Positions 18,770-26,623 are shown, numbered from the stretch's first letter. The stretch is DNA of 48,444 nt from Oscillospiraceae bacterium (GCA_017438745.1 JAFRUS010000101.1:1-48444); one strand, 5' to 3'. Translations and numbers: made by a program. The notes: generated by a model from the letters alone, not told the origin.

Positions 18770-19732
18770 ATGGAAAAACCAATTATGACAAAAGAAGAAT
18801 TTGATCTGATTATCAAAACCCTAATCGACAAGGATGAGCTTTTCGGATATAAACATGGATCAGGAAAGTTTTATCCTATGTATTATTCAAATGACGTTTT
18901 TGATAAGTTTGTAAAGGATATGTCAGAGAAAAATCCCAAAGCATATGATTCATATAAGTCTGGGGCTGGAAAAGAACTTGATCCGGGTATGTATCCGCCT
19001 AAAATGGCTTCTGTTGCATCATCATCACGTTTCTGCTATCTGGCTTTAAGTGAAGAAGTAGACATTGGAGTGGTTGACGGCAGTTCTATAGTAAACATAA
19101 AAGGTCATCCGGAATTTGAATACGAATGTGTAATAAATGAAGGATTCTTTCATCATCCACAGCTTGATGCATTCATCCCGGAAAGCAATTGCTATTTCGA
19201 GGTCAAATGTCATGAGATTTTTGACCATCATAAAGTTGAACTGAAAAAGCAATACTGGAAGTATGTTTATGGCGATAAAAATGCGTTCGGATATAAACCG
19301 AAAGAAGATTATCATCCGGATTCAGAGACATTTGAATTGCCTCTTTTTGATTTTGGTTTGTTTAAAGATTATTCTATGTTCGATATAAAGCAGCTTATTT
19401 GTCATCTTCTCGGAATTGCTAAACAGCCTGGCGAAAACAAAAAGCTTGTTTACCTTTTCTTCCTGCCTGATATTTTGGATAAATATAAAAGAGGTGGCTC
19501 ACAGTTAAAAAAAGATATGGTTTTAAGATGCAACTATTATCTTGAACGAGTGAAACTGGAATTGGCTGATGAAATAAGCCATATTTTCAGTAGCAAGCCG
19601 ATACTGACATTCTGCGAAAAGAACGATATAAAACTTTACGCTATAGCTCAGAAAAGTTCTGTTATGGAACCTTTAAAGCCAGGAAATTATGACATTTTCG
19701 CGATGGGAAGATTCATTAAGACATCAAAATAA
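18770..19732 (+). CDS. PD-(D/E)XK nuclease-like protein resembling PGN_0703 putative restriction endonucleases
   Basis: A 320-residue protein. Around residues 120-150 it reads EGFFHHPQLDAFIPES and then CYFEVKCHEIF, an Asp followed 13 residues later by Glu-x-Lys, the nuclease core of the PD-(D/E)XK superfamily. Length and the HPQLDAF...EVKC signature resemble the PGN_0703 family of putative restriction endonucleases; I place it there by memory, without a search. No methyltransferase is adjacent. ATG at 18770 follows AGGAGGG; an earlier frame start at 18740 lacks a site. Likely a defence or anti-competitor gene carried by the ICE. Confidence 0.7.
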   Translation: MEKPIMTKEEFDLIIKTLIDKDELFGYKHGSGKFYPMYYSNDVFDKFVKDMSEKNPKAYDSYKSGAGKELDPGMYPPKMASVASSSRFCYLALSEEVDIGVVDGSSIVNIKGHPEFEYECVINEGFFHHPQLDAFIPESNCYFEVKCHEIFDHHKVELKKQYWKYVYGDKNAFGYKPKEDYHPDSETFELPLFDFGLFKDYSMFDIKQLICHLLGIAKQPGENKKLVYLFFLPDILDKYKRGGSQLKKDMVLRCNYYLERVKLELADEISHIFSSKPILTFCEKNDIKLYAIAQKSSVMEPLKPGNYDIFAMGRFIKTSK

Positions 19733-19741
19733 CTATGTAAC

Positions 19742-19758
19742 CGCCCCTCACAGGGCGG
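19742..19758 (-). terminator. GC-rich hairpin after DUF4366 (edge motif copy 3)
   Basis: CGCCC and GGGCG pair around a short loop directly past the DUF4366 stop; on the minus strand it continues GTTACATA. It could end transcription from both sides because the 18770 gene stops at 19732. Confidence 0.65.
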
Positions 19759-19763
19759 GAAGA

Positions 19764-20507
19764 TCAGTCGTCTTCATCTGCTGCTTCATCGTCATCGAAA
19801 TCATCTTCGTCGTCGAAGCCGTGTTTCTTTGAACTCTTCTTTCCTGAATCTTTCATTCTGAAGAAGTAGAAAGCGGCACCGCCGATGAGGGTGAGGATGA
19901 TCACTGCTGGTAAGAGAAGATTGGTTCCTGAAGTGGTCGGTCTTACTGACGGTTCACTGACAGGATCTTCTGATACGGCATCCTCCTGAGGTTCGGGAGT
20001 GGTGCCGTTTTTGTTGCCGGTTGAAGCAGTTTCAGCTTTCTTTTTGCTGCCGTCCTTGTCGTCTTCCGGGAAGTGATCTGCAAATGCGAGGAGATCGTAT
20101 TCATCTACCTGGTTCATGAAGTAGACGTTGTTGTGACCGGTATCGTCCTTGTCAATCACAATATAGAAAGTGTTTCCGTTACGGCTCTGAATTGTGAGAA
20201 ACTGACGGTTTACGTTTTCGTCAAGCACATCTTCAAGGAGTGTACCGTTGCCCGGTGGGAGAACGAGCTCACCGTCAGCTTCCTGTTCGCTGAAATTCTC
20301 AGGAGTGATTACTGAATTTTCACCAGTTGTAACAGCCGGTTCAGTTTCTGCTGGAACAGGGAGTGTGCCTGCAATGATGGTCGATTCAGAAGATACGACC
20401 GAAGTTACTGCTGGTGTTTCTTCCGCAGAAGCAGAGAGAGCCGGCGATGCTCCGGCAATTAAACAAAGTACTGTCGCGGATGTTAAAAACTTAGAGATTC
20501 TTTTCAT
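19764..20507 (-). CDS. DUF4366 (CD1107-family) membrane protein
   Basis: A 247-residue ICE protein with signal peptide (MKRISKFLTSATVLCLIAGA), a central domain with RQFLTIQSRNGNTFYIVID and the conserved VYFMNQVDEYDLLAF, a Thr/Pro-rich spacer, one membrane helix (~195-215, LLLPAVIILTLIGGAAFYFF) and a cytoplasmic Lys then Asp/Glu tail. It is a conserved, functionally undefined part of the mating apparatus in this ICE class. Start chosen at 20507 because AAAGGA lies 9 bases upstream; an ATG at 20513 is too close. It overlaps the DUF4315 gene by 17 bases. Confidence 0.85.
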   Translation of the reverse strand: MKRISKFLTSATVLCLIAGASPALSASAEETPAVTSVVSSESTIIAGTLPVPAETEPAVTTGENSVITPENFSEQEADGELVLPPGNGTLLEDVLDENVNRQFLTIQSRNGNTFYIVIDKDDTGHNNVYFMNQVDEYDLLAFADHFPEDDKDGSKKKAETASTGNKNGTTPEPQEDAVSEDPVSEPSVRPTTSGTNLLLPAVIILTLIGGAAFYFFRMKDSGKKSSKKHGFDDEDDFDDDEAADEDD

Positions 20508-20781
20508 TTTCATTATTCCTTTCGTTATTGACCGGAGTCGTAGTTGTAACAGGTTTCGGAGCGTTTGCCGGCATGATAGCCGCAAGCTTCTTTTTCAGAT
20601 CATCACCGTTAAGTCTGTAGGTATCAACGATCTGAAGAATACGCTGGTTTTCAAGATTTTCAATGTGTGCCAGTGCCACCTTTTCCTTTTCGGTGATATC
20701 AGCCTTTCTGTCTCTGATAACTTCGAGTTCACTGTAGGCTCTGGCAAGCTGTTGTTCAGTTTTTTCGAGTCCTGCGGACAT
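20491..20781 (-). CDS. DUF4315 family protein
   Basis: A 96-residue, mostly helical protein starting MSAGLEKTEQQLARAYSELE, the DUF4315 signature, with a coiled-coil N-terminus and a disordered Thr/Asn C-terminus. It always sits between the CD1108- and CD1107-type genes in these elements. RBS AAAGGAGG overlaps the stop of the upstream gene. Role unknown. Confidence 0.83.
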   Translation of the reverse strand: MSAGLEKTEQQLARAYSELEVIRDRKADITEKEKVALAHIENLENQRILQIVDTYRLNGDDLKKKLAAIMPANAPKPVTTTTPVNNERNNENEKNL

Positions 20782-20794
20782 GTGGTTTCCTCCT

Positions 20795-21739
20795 TTAAAA
20801 CAGACCTGGTTTGTTGCCCTGACTCTGACGCATTTCAAGATAAATCTCGTAAACACCTTCTCTTCGCAGTTCATCGATCACAACTTCCTCAACGCTTTTA
20901 GGCGTAAGGCGAACATTAAGAATGTAGTAGTCGTACTCGACAGTTTCTTCGATGTCATTTCCGTCAAAATCAGTTTTCGTATGGGTGTATGACCGTACTT
21001 CATGAATGGATTCAGTTTCAACATGATACATTGCGTCGTAGACTCTGTTGATCATATCTTCGATTTCATGGTTATAAGTGAAATCCATTTTCATTGCACT
21101 GAGATAGGATGCAAGCTGATATGGATCATGGCCGATGTTTCCGATATAGTAGTTGTACTCATCCCAGCCAACGTAGTAATCCGGTATATGATTTATAAAG
21201 TCCCTGAGGCCGTTTTCACGGTTGTTCAGATGATTGTTGGCAGCAATAAGATCGGAATCATCCGCTGTGAATGTTGATACTATCTGCTTGGTTCCGCCGT
21301 CAGACAGTGAAGCACAGCATGAGGTCGCTATAGTCGATATAGTTGAAAACAGTATCAGAAACAGCAGCACTATCAGAACACTCCATTTACTTGAAACTAT
21401 GATCTCGACAGCTTTACGGGCGATCTTTTCTGCGATCTCCTTTGCATTCTTGGCCTGCTTCCTGCGCTTTTCGGCAGTCTTGACCTGATGGCTTTTCTGT
21501 CTGGCCTTCTGCATAGCTTTCTTTGTCGCAGCTTTATCATTCTTTTCAGAAGAAGATGCCTTTTTATCTCTGAGTTTGCTGTCAGATTTGTCACGGCTGT
21601 GTTTCAGCTTTGAAGCCTTCTTTTTCTTATGTTCTTTAAGTTTACTGACCGTTTTGCTCGCAGCCTTTCTTCCTTCGAGCAGCACACGGGCTTCGTCTTC
21701 GGAAAGCTCTTCATTTTCGCTGTATTCCTGTTCCGTCAT
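20795..21739 (-). CDS. CD1108-family ICE protein lacking the NlpC/P60 part
   Basis: A 314-residue protein: a highly basic Lys/Arg/Ser N-terminus (~25-110), a membrane helix (~118-140, VLIVLLFLILFSTISTI), then an extracellular domain with VGWDEYNYYIGNIGHDPYQLASYLSA and a C-terminal IYLEMRQSQGNKPGLF. In the homologues I know, the equivalent of that last motif leads into an NlpC/P60 peptidoglycan hydrolase; here the stop follows at once and overlaps the DUF4315 ribosome site. The wall-opening enzyme is therefore absent at this locus. ATG at 21739 follows AAAGGGGG. Confidence 0.8.
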   Translation of the reverse strand: MTEQEYSENEELSEDEARVLLEGRKAASKTVSKLKEHKKKKASKLKHSRDKSDSKLRDKKASSSEKNDKAATKKAMQKARQKSHQVKTAEKRRKQAKNAKEIAEKIARKAVEIIVSSKWSVLIVLLFLILFSTISTIATSCCASLSDGGTKQIVSTFTADDSDLIAANNHLNNRENGLRDFINHIPDYYVGWDEYNYYIGNIGHDPYQLASYLSAMKMDFTYNHEIEDMINRVYDAMYHVETESIHEVRSYTHTKTDFDGNDIEETVEYDYYILNVRLTPKSVEEVVIDELRREGVYEIYLEMRQSQGNKPGLF

Positions 21740-21775
21740 AGGATACCCCCTTTCATTTTTTATGTATAATACAGC

Positions 21776-21804
21776 TTGACAAGCATAAATTATTATGTTA
21801 GAAT
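21776..21804 (+). promoter_or_regulatory. promoter of the plus-strand membrane gene
   Basis: TTGACA (21776-21781), 17 bases, TAGAAT (21799-21804), followed 58 bases later by the ATG at 21863. Confidence 0.8.
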
Positions 21805-21862
21805 AAGCCTCAATAAGACACTATTTGAAATTCAGACAAAACAATTGGAAGGAGTTGTTTTC

Positions 21863-22300
21863 ATGATTGCATTTATTATTGGAATAGTACTGACTATTAT
21901 TTTCTTAATCATAGACATTGGTCTGTTGTGTTCCTATGCATTTCTTGCAAGGATAACACTGGTTGACAGCCTTGCGGTAGGACTCGGTGGGGGAATTGCT
22001 CTTTACCTTTGCAACAGAGCTTTTGATGTACCGTTTTTCAGTGCACAGGTTAATCCGCTGATATGTGCCGGAGTAGTAATACTGCTGTTTGTCGCATCAT
22101 ATTTTCTGCAGAAGACAGCTCCCGGCTTCTGGATATTTGCCGTGATCTTCTCAGTTGCATGGTCATTCCTTGCAGCACTTACAGTCTACGTACTGATAAA
22201 ACAGAGCATGACCGTATTCTGGATTGCATTTGCAGTATCAATGATTATGAACATTGCTTCACACATCAGATCAAGAGATGCTGAATTCAGTTTAGCTTAA
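21863..22300 (+). CDS. multi-pass membrane protein embedded in the transfer operon
   Basis: A 145-residue hydrophobic protein with about five membrane segments (starting MIAFIIGIVLTIIFLIIDIG; others near 37, 60, 90, 110). A GGAAGGAG site precedes the ATG at 21863. It runs opposite to every transfer gene around it, with its own promoter and terminator, between VirB4/DUF3789 and CD1108. No family is recognised; possible roles such as entry exclusion or immunity are guesses from position. Confidence 0.75.
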   Translation: MIAFIIGIVLTIIFLIIDIGLLCSYAFLARITLVDSLAVGLGGGIALYLCNRAFDVPFFSAQVNPLICAGVVILLFVASYFLQKTAPGFWIFAVIFSVAWSFLAALTVYVLIKQSMTVFWIAFAVSMIMNIASHIRSRDAEFSLA

Positions 22301-22314
22301 AATATGTAACGTAT

Positions 22315-22349
22315 GCCGTACCACGGATTTTTCCGGGTACGGCTTTTTT
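22315..22349 (+). terminator. terminator of the plus-strand membrane gene
   Basis: GCCGTACC pairs with GGGTACGGC around ACGGATTTTTCC, followed by TTTTTT. On the minus strand no T run follows, so the transfer operon should read through. Confidence 0.85.
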
Positions 22350-22351
22350 CA

Positions 22352-22444
22352 TCAGCGGTAACGATTAGCCTGAATAATGCACATGGTTGTAACACCGACT
22401 ATGCCTCCGAGAACTGTACCGCCAAGAAAAGCAATTACTTTCAT
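22352..22444 (-). CDS. DUF3789-type membrane microprotein
   Basis: A 30-residue peptide, MKVIAFLGGTVLGGIVG followed by VTTMCIIQANRYR, with one glycine-rich membrane helix. Length and pattern fit DUF3789. Its ATG overlaps the VirB4 stop (TGATG), and GGAGGTGAAGTG precedes it, so it is translationally coupled. Confidence 0.75.
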   Translation of the reverse strand: MKVIAFLGGTVLGGIVGVTTMCIIQANRYR

Positions 22445-24834
22445 CACTTCACCTCCGTTTCTTCAAGACGGGTTGTCATGATCTTATAGAGCATAGTATC
22501 CTTCGGGAACTTGTCAACAAACGGGATTATCACGTTACCGTAGAAGATAAGTCCTTCACCGGCACCGGAGTTCGTAACGTAGGACAGCTGATGAGGTGAG
22601 ATGTTCAGCTGCTTTGCGAGTATCTGACGGTCGCCGCCGGCCTGATTGAGCATATAGATGAAGTCTGAATTTTCAAAGATGTTCTCAACTTCACGGCATG
22701 AAAGCAGATCCTTTACGTTCTGCGTAAGTCCGGTCGGAATACCGCCCCATTTTCTGAAACGCTTCCAGATCTCAACGGAGTACGATGCTGTCTGTTCTTC
22801 CTTGAGAAGAAGATGGAACTCGTCAATGTAGTAACGGGTCGATCTTTTTTCGGCACGGTTTACGGTAACTCTGTTCCATACGCAGTCCTGAACTACCAGC
22901 ATACCGAGCTTTTTCAGCTGCTTACCAAGTTCCTTGATGTCGAAACAGATAAGACGGTTGTTCAGATCAACGTTTGTGCGATGATTAAACACGTTAAGTG
23001 AACCGGTTACATACATTTCAAGAGCTGTTGCAATTCTGACTGCTTCGGCTTCCGGCTGTTTCAGGATCAGCTCGTAAAGATCCTGAAGAACCGGCATTTC
23101 AGCATGTTCCGGATCAGCAAGATAATCACGGTACACAAGGCGGACGCAACGGTCTATGATAGTCTTTTCTATTGGTTCAAGACCAGTTTTGCCGCCGACG
23201 ATCAGCTCGCACATTGACAGCACGAAGTCTGACTTGAGGGCAAGAGGGTTCTCGTCCTCAGAGTAGTTAAGGTTGATGTCAAGCGGATTGATGAAATGCG
23301 GAGAAGTAGGGGATATCTTGATAACCTGTCCGCCGAGCCTGTCTACAAGCGGGAAATATTCCGCTTCCGGATCACAGATTATGATATCATCCGTTGTCGT
23401 AAGAAAAGCATTTGTGATCTCTCTTTTGGCTGAGAACGACTTGCCTGAACCCGGAGTTCCGAGGATAAGACCGTTCGGGTTCTTAAGCTGCTTTCTGTCA
23501 CAGAGTATCATGTTGTTTGAAACGGCGTTAAGTCCGTAGTACAGAGATTCACCTTCCTGAAAAAGTTCCTGTGTCGTGAACGGAACGAAAATAGCCGTGC
23601 TTGAAGTGGTAAGTCCGCGCTTTATCTCGATGTTATTAACACCGATCGGAACACATGCCATTATTCCGTCCTCCTGCTGGAAGTCAAGACGTTTGAGCTG
23701 ACAGTTGTATTTCTGTGCAAGTCCCTGTTCCTGAAAGATGATATTATCGAGTTTTCTCTTTGTTTCAGCCGTATTCATGATAAGAATAGTAACCATGAAA
23801 AGTCGTTCGTTTCTGTTCTGAAGGTCATTAAGAAGCGATTTTGCCTCTTTTCCGAAGGTGTTAATATCTGACGGCATGATGTCAATGTCATATCCGTTAC
23901 GGAAAGCCTTCTTCTGTTCCTCCATTTTCATCTTGTCAAGGTCGGTGATCTTTCTTTTGATCATTTTTACAGCCTTGTTCTGGTCGATGGACTGAAGGTG
24001 TATCGACATGGTAACGGTATGATCGACGTTCAGAAAATCTGCAAGCATCCTGTCGGACATTTCACTTGCAAGTATCTGAATGAATGAAACGGCGCCCGGT
24101 TTGTCGTTCATTCTGAAACAGTTTCCCTTTGAGAAGTCAAAGGAAGACGGTGCAATGAAGTCCTTTACGGAAAGTCCGGATTCCGGAAGCATGTTCCACG
24201 AGAACATGAACTTTTCACGTCCGTCAGGGTTGAAACAGCGGTGAAGTACGGCAAGACGTTCCGTACCGTTCAGCGGCTGCGCAAGAACGCCAATAGTTTT
24301 GAAGTTGGCGATTATATCGGCTTCAATACGTTCAAGCTTTGGTTTTGCTTCTTTCAGACTTCCGGCCTCAATGCCGAAGGTGATGAACTTTGTTCTCACA
24401 AGTCCGTTATTTCCTTTTTCAAGCTGATTCTTCAGCATTTCCGAGTATTCACGTCTTATATCGTTAAAATCATCGTCCTGCTCTGCAAGCTCGATCATTT
24501 TTCCGAACTCCTCAAAGTCCGAAAGCTGGTTAAGGAATGAAAGCTGCACAGTTACCGAACTGTCGAAATAGTTCAGAAAATCGCAGTAGCTTTCGAATAT
24601 CGCAGTTTTATCTTCGCTCTGAGCCAGCTGATAGTTGATGTCGAAGAACTGTACTGTTTTCGTGAAATGGGTATCATCAGTACGGCAGATACCGTCTTTA
24701 TACATCTGACGGAAAGGAATAGTCTGCTGTGCTGTGACCGGTTCCTTTCCTCTGCCGGCAGGACGAGCCTTCCTTACAGCTTCATCGATTCTTTTTCGCT
24801 GTTTTCCGGAAAGCTTTCTGTTTTCCATTAACAA
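22444..24834 (-). CDS. virB4: VirB4/TraE-type conjugation ATPase
   Basis: A 796-residue ATPase powering the type IV mating channel. The N-terminal half is the CagE/TrbE-like region; Walker A GTPGSGKS is at 459-466, DPEAEY follows at ~490, and Walker B YYIDEFHLLL is near 680. Length is normal for the family. It overlaps PrgI by 53 bases. A TTG at 24834, 9 bases past GGAGG, is the best start; the ATG two codons later is 15 bases from the site. Confidence 0.94.
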   Translation of the reverse strand: MLMENRKLSGKQRKRIDEAVRKARPAGRGKEPVTAQQTIPFRQMYKDGICRTDDTHFTKTVQFFDINYQLAQSEDKTAIFESYCDFLNYFDSSVTVQLSFLNQLSDFEEFGKMIELAEQDDDFNDIRREYSEMLKNQLEKGNNGLVRTKFITFGIEAGSLKEAKPKLERIEADIIANFKTIGVLAQPLNGTERLAVLHRCFNPDGREKFMFSWNMLPESGLSVKDFIAPSSFDFSKGNCFRMNDKPGAVSFIQILASEMSDRMLADFLNVDHTVTMSIHLQSIDQNKAVKMIKRKITDLDKMKMEEQKKAFRNGYDIDIMPSDINTFGKEAKSLLNDLQNRNERLFMVTILIMNTAETKRKLDNIIFQEQGLAQKYNCQLKRLDFQQEDGIMACVPIGVNNIEIKRGLTTSSTAIFVPFTTQELFQEGESLYYGLNAVSNNMILCDRKQLKNPNGLILGTPGSGKSFSAKREITNAFLTTTDDIIICDPEAEYFPLVDRLGGQVIKISPTSPHFINPLDINLNYSEDENPLALKSDFVLSMCELIVGGKTGLEPIEKTIIDRCVRLVYRDYLADPEHAEMPVLQDLYELILKQPEAEAVRIATALEMYVTGSLNVFNHRTNVDLNNRLICFDIKELGKQLKKLGMLVVQDCVWNRVTVNRAEKRSTRYYIDEFHLLLKEEQTASYSVEIWKRFRKWGGIPTGLTQNVKDLLSCREVENIFENSDFIYMLNQAGGDRQILAKQLNISPHQLSYVTNSGAGEGLIFYGNVIIPFVDKFPKDTMLYKIMTTRLEETEVK

Positions 24835-25186
24835 TGTTCTGTACCTCCTTGTTTAGCTCATACTGTTTCTGAGCATATTCGTAGATGTTTTCTGTTCTGT
24901 AAGGCCGCCTCCTGGGTCGCAGTATCCTTGATTTTATAAACTGTCCCGCCACTTTTTCAAAGGGAAGTCCGTTCTTCTCATACATGGCCATAAGAAAGAA
25001 CGGAGCCGAGATCAGGATTATAAGAAGCATGGACGGAGTGTTGCCGATGTGTTTTCTTGTGAGAAAATACACCGGAACTGAAGTCACTGCTGCTGCACTG
25101 AACCAGATGAGCTGTCGCTTTGTGAGATTGAAAATTACCTTTGTCTTGACTTTATTTAAGTCTTTCGGAACCTGAACATAGGGCAT
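24782..25186 (-). CDS. PrgI family mating-channel membrane protein
   Basis: A 134-residue protein starting MPYVQVPKDLNKVKTKVIFN, the PrgI/TcpE-like signature, with two adjacent membrane helices (~30-45 and 52-70) and a basic C-terminus. It is encoded immediately before VirB4, as usual, and its end overlaps VirB4. It is thought to be a VirB3-like component anchoring VirB4. Confidence 0.88.
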   Translation of the reverse strand: MPYVQVPKDLNKVKTKVIFNLTKRQLIWFSAAAVTSVPVYFLTRKHIGNTPSMLLIILISAPFFLMAMYEKNGLPFEKVAGQFIKSRILRPRRRPYRTENIYEYAQKQYELNKEVQNIVNGKQKAFRKTAKKNR

Positions 25187-25325
25187 AAATAAAATCCTCC
25201 CTTATTTCGCTGTAAGCCGGACTGTCCTTTGGTATGTCGTCGGCGAACTGATAGATAAAAGCTTCGAGAGCTGCCTCAAAATCCTCCCGGAGCTTTGACA
25301 TTTCGATATGAAGTTTGTCGTTCAT
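25152..25325 (-). CDS. 57-residue protein between TrbL and PrgI
   Basis: An acidic helical protein (MNDKLHIEMSKLREDFEAAL ... SERLK) with an AGGAGG site 6 bases before its ATG at 25325. It overlaps the first 35 bases of PrgI in another frame and lies 12 bases after TrbL. Its strong ribosome site and position in the operon support a real gene. No family is recognised. Confidence 0.65.
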   Translation of the reverse strand: MNDKLHIEMSKLREDFEAALEAFIYQFADDIPKDSPAYSEIREDFIYALCSGSERLK

Positions 25326-25337
25326 GTTATCCTCCTG

Positions 25338-26207
25338 TTATCTTGCATTGAAAATTGCCTTTGAAATGCTTGAAGTCCTGAACAGCGTAAGACAGAGCAC
25401 TATCGAATACGCTCCTATACGCATGAGCATACTGTGAAGGTCTGTTACCGTTGTTATATCCTTTATCAGTGCAGTGTAAACACCTACAAGCACCATGATA
25501 AAGAACGCCTGAAATGCCAGAGCCACCATGTTTCTGATATAGTTCGTACCGATGTTGCCCCATTCACGGTTGCTCAGTGTGGCAAACGGAATAGGCGCGA
25601 CAGAACAGTACATGTAGATCTCGATCATTCTGTTTGTCAGAATTACCGTTACAAGGATAGCAATTGCCTTGACTGCAAGTCCGACCACAGCACCTTCAAG
25701 CATGAGAACTATAAGTGATCCCGTATCCATTGAGTCGAGAGTTGAACGGAAGTTCAGCCAGATAGCATTTACGTCAACATAAGTGCTGTCCGAGATCAGT
25801 GCTGATGACTGGTTCACAACCCACTGCCCGACGTCGAATATCGCAAGAGTTATTTCAAAGGTATGCGACAGAAGAACGACTGCTATGCATGACTTGAGAA
25901 AATACTTGAAAAATACGAAAGATTCAATGTCGTGCATGTTGTTTTTCTCGGTGATGGTGGTTATCAGTTCATAGCAGAATATTCCTGTTATGATCAGTGC
26001 GGCTATCGGAATGATAACATTGTTTGAAAGACTCTGTACCAGTGAAAACACACTGCCGTTCCACTGTGAAGGCGTTTTGGCGACCTCTTTTCCTATGTCG
26101 CCGACGGCAGCATTTGCATCATCAAATATTCCGATGAACATTCCGCCGCATGCATCCACGAAAAACTGATGAATGGCTTCGTTAAGGGCATCGGTTATCT
26201 TGTCCAT
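25338..26207 (-). CDS. TrbL/VirB6-type mating-channel protein
   Basis: A 289-residue polytopic membrane protein with about six helices (e.g. VIIPAALIITGIFCYELI-like ~75-95, YFLKSCIAVVLLSHTFEITL, IAILVTVILTNRMIEIYMY, MVALAFQAFFIMVLVGVYTA) and the conserved APIPFATLSNREWGNIGTNY loop. It forms the inner-membrane base of the conjugation channel. ATG at 26207 is preceded by AAAGGGGG; upstream frame extension to 26330 overlaps intergenic hairpins and is not coding. Confidence 0.9.
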   Translation of the reverse strand: MDKITDALNEAIHQFFVDACGGMFIGIFDDANAAVGDIGKEVAKTPSQWNGSVFSLVQSLSNNVIIPIAALIITGIFCYELITTITEKNNMHDIESFVFFKYFLKSCIAVVLLSHTFEITLAIFDVGQWVVNQSSALISDSTYVDVNAIWLNFRSTLDSMDTGSLIVLMLEGAVVGLAVKAIAILVTVILTNRMIEIYMYCSVAPIPFATLSNREWGNIGTNYIRNMVALAFQAFFIMVLVGVYTALIKDITTVTDLHSMLMRIGAYSIVLCLTLFRTSSISKAIFNAR

Positions 26208-26263
26208 GAAAATCCCCCTTTCTGTTAATTCAAATAATATGTCTGTGTGAGGAAGTAAATTAT

Positions 26264-26365
26264 GTAAGCGCAGAAGTCTGCTTTTAACAGACCTCTGCAT
26301 ACCGTACCGGATCAGTTTTCTGACCGGCACAGTTCAGGAACGGCCTTTATCAGAAAAGGCCTGCG
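26264..26365 (-). other. three tandem hairpins between pilin-like and TrbL genes
   Basis: In transcription order: AGGCCTTT/AAAGGCC spanning the Maff2 stop codon; GTGCCGGTCAG/CTGATCCGGTAC; and GCAGAGGTCTG/CAGACTTCTGC. None has a T run. They are probably mRNA stabilisers or processing sites that keep the upstream small membrane protein highly expressed. Confidence 0.65.
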
Positions 26366-26562
26366 AGGATCGGAACGAGAGTTGTACCGATAAGTGCAAC
26401 ACCGCCGCCTGCCATGAGCTGCTTCATACCCTGTGACTTCGCACCCGGGTTATCATTGCCGTAGCCTTCGAGGAGGTTGACAACACCCCAGATCGCAAGA
26501 CCTGCGCCGAGAGCTGTTACGAGAGTCTGAAGAACGCCTACTGATGCCTGAAAAAATCCCAT
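26350..26562 (-). CDS. Maff2 family pilin-like membrane protein
   Basis: A 70-residue hydrophobic protein with two membrane helices (VLQTLVTALGAGLAIWGVVN and GGGVALIGTTLVPILAGLF) separated by a polar loop with YGNDNPGAKSQGMKQL. It matches the Maff2/TrbC-like proteins of these ICEs, likely the VirB2-like channel or pilus subunit. It is bracketed by a terminator upstream and stabilising hairpins downstream, fitting high-level expression. Confidence 0.87.
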   Translation of the reverse strand: MGFFQASVGVLQTLVTALGAGLAIWGVVNLLEGYGNDNPGAKSQGMKQLMAGGGVALIGTTLVPILAGLF

Positions 26563-26598
26563 AAAATTTTACTTCCTTTCAAAATTACATCGGGCATG

Positions 26599-26622
26599 AA
26601 AAAAAACAGCGTGTTTACGCTG
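26599..26622 (-). terminator. terminator between VirD4 and Maff2
   Basis: AGCGT and ACGCT pair around GTTT/AAAC and are followed by eight T residues on the minus strand, nested in a longer GGCATGA-TCATGCC stem. It would partly separate coupling-protein from channel expression. Confidence 0.8.
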
Positions 26623-26623
26623 G

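Noticed and set aside
18770..19732. Complete restriction-modification system
   Set aside because: No DNA methyltransferase is adjacent; the only methylase-like domain in the window belongs to the ICE helicase, a separate backbone gene.
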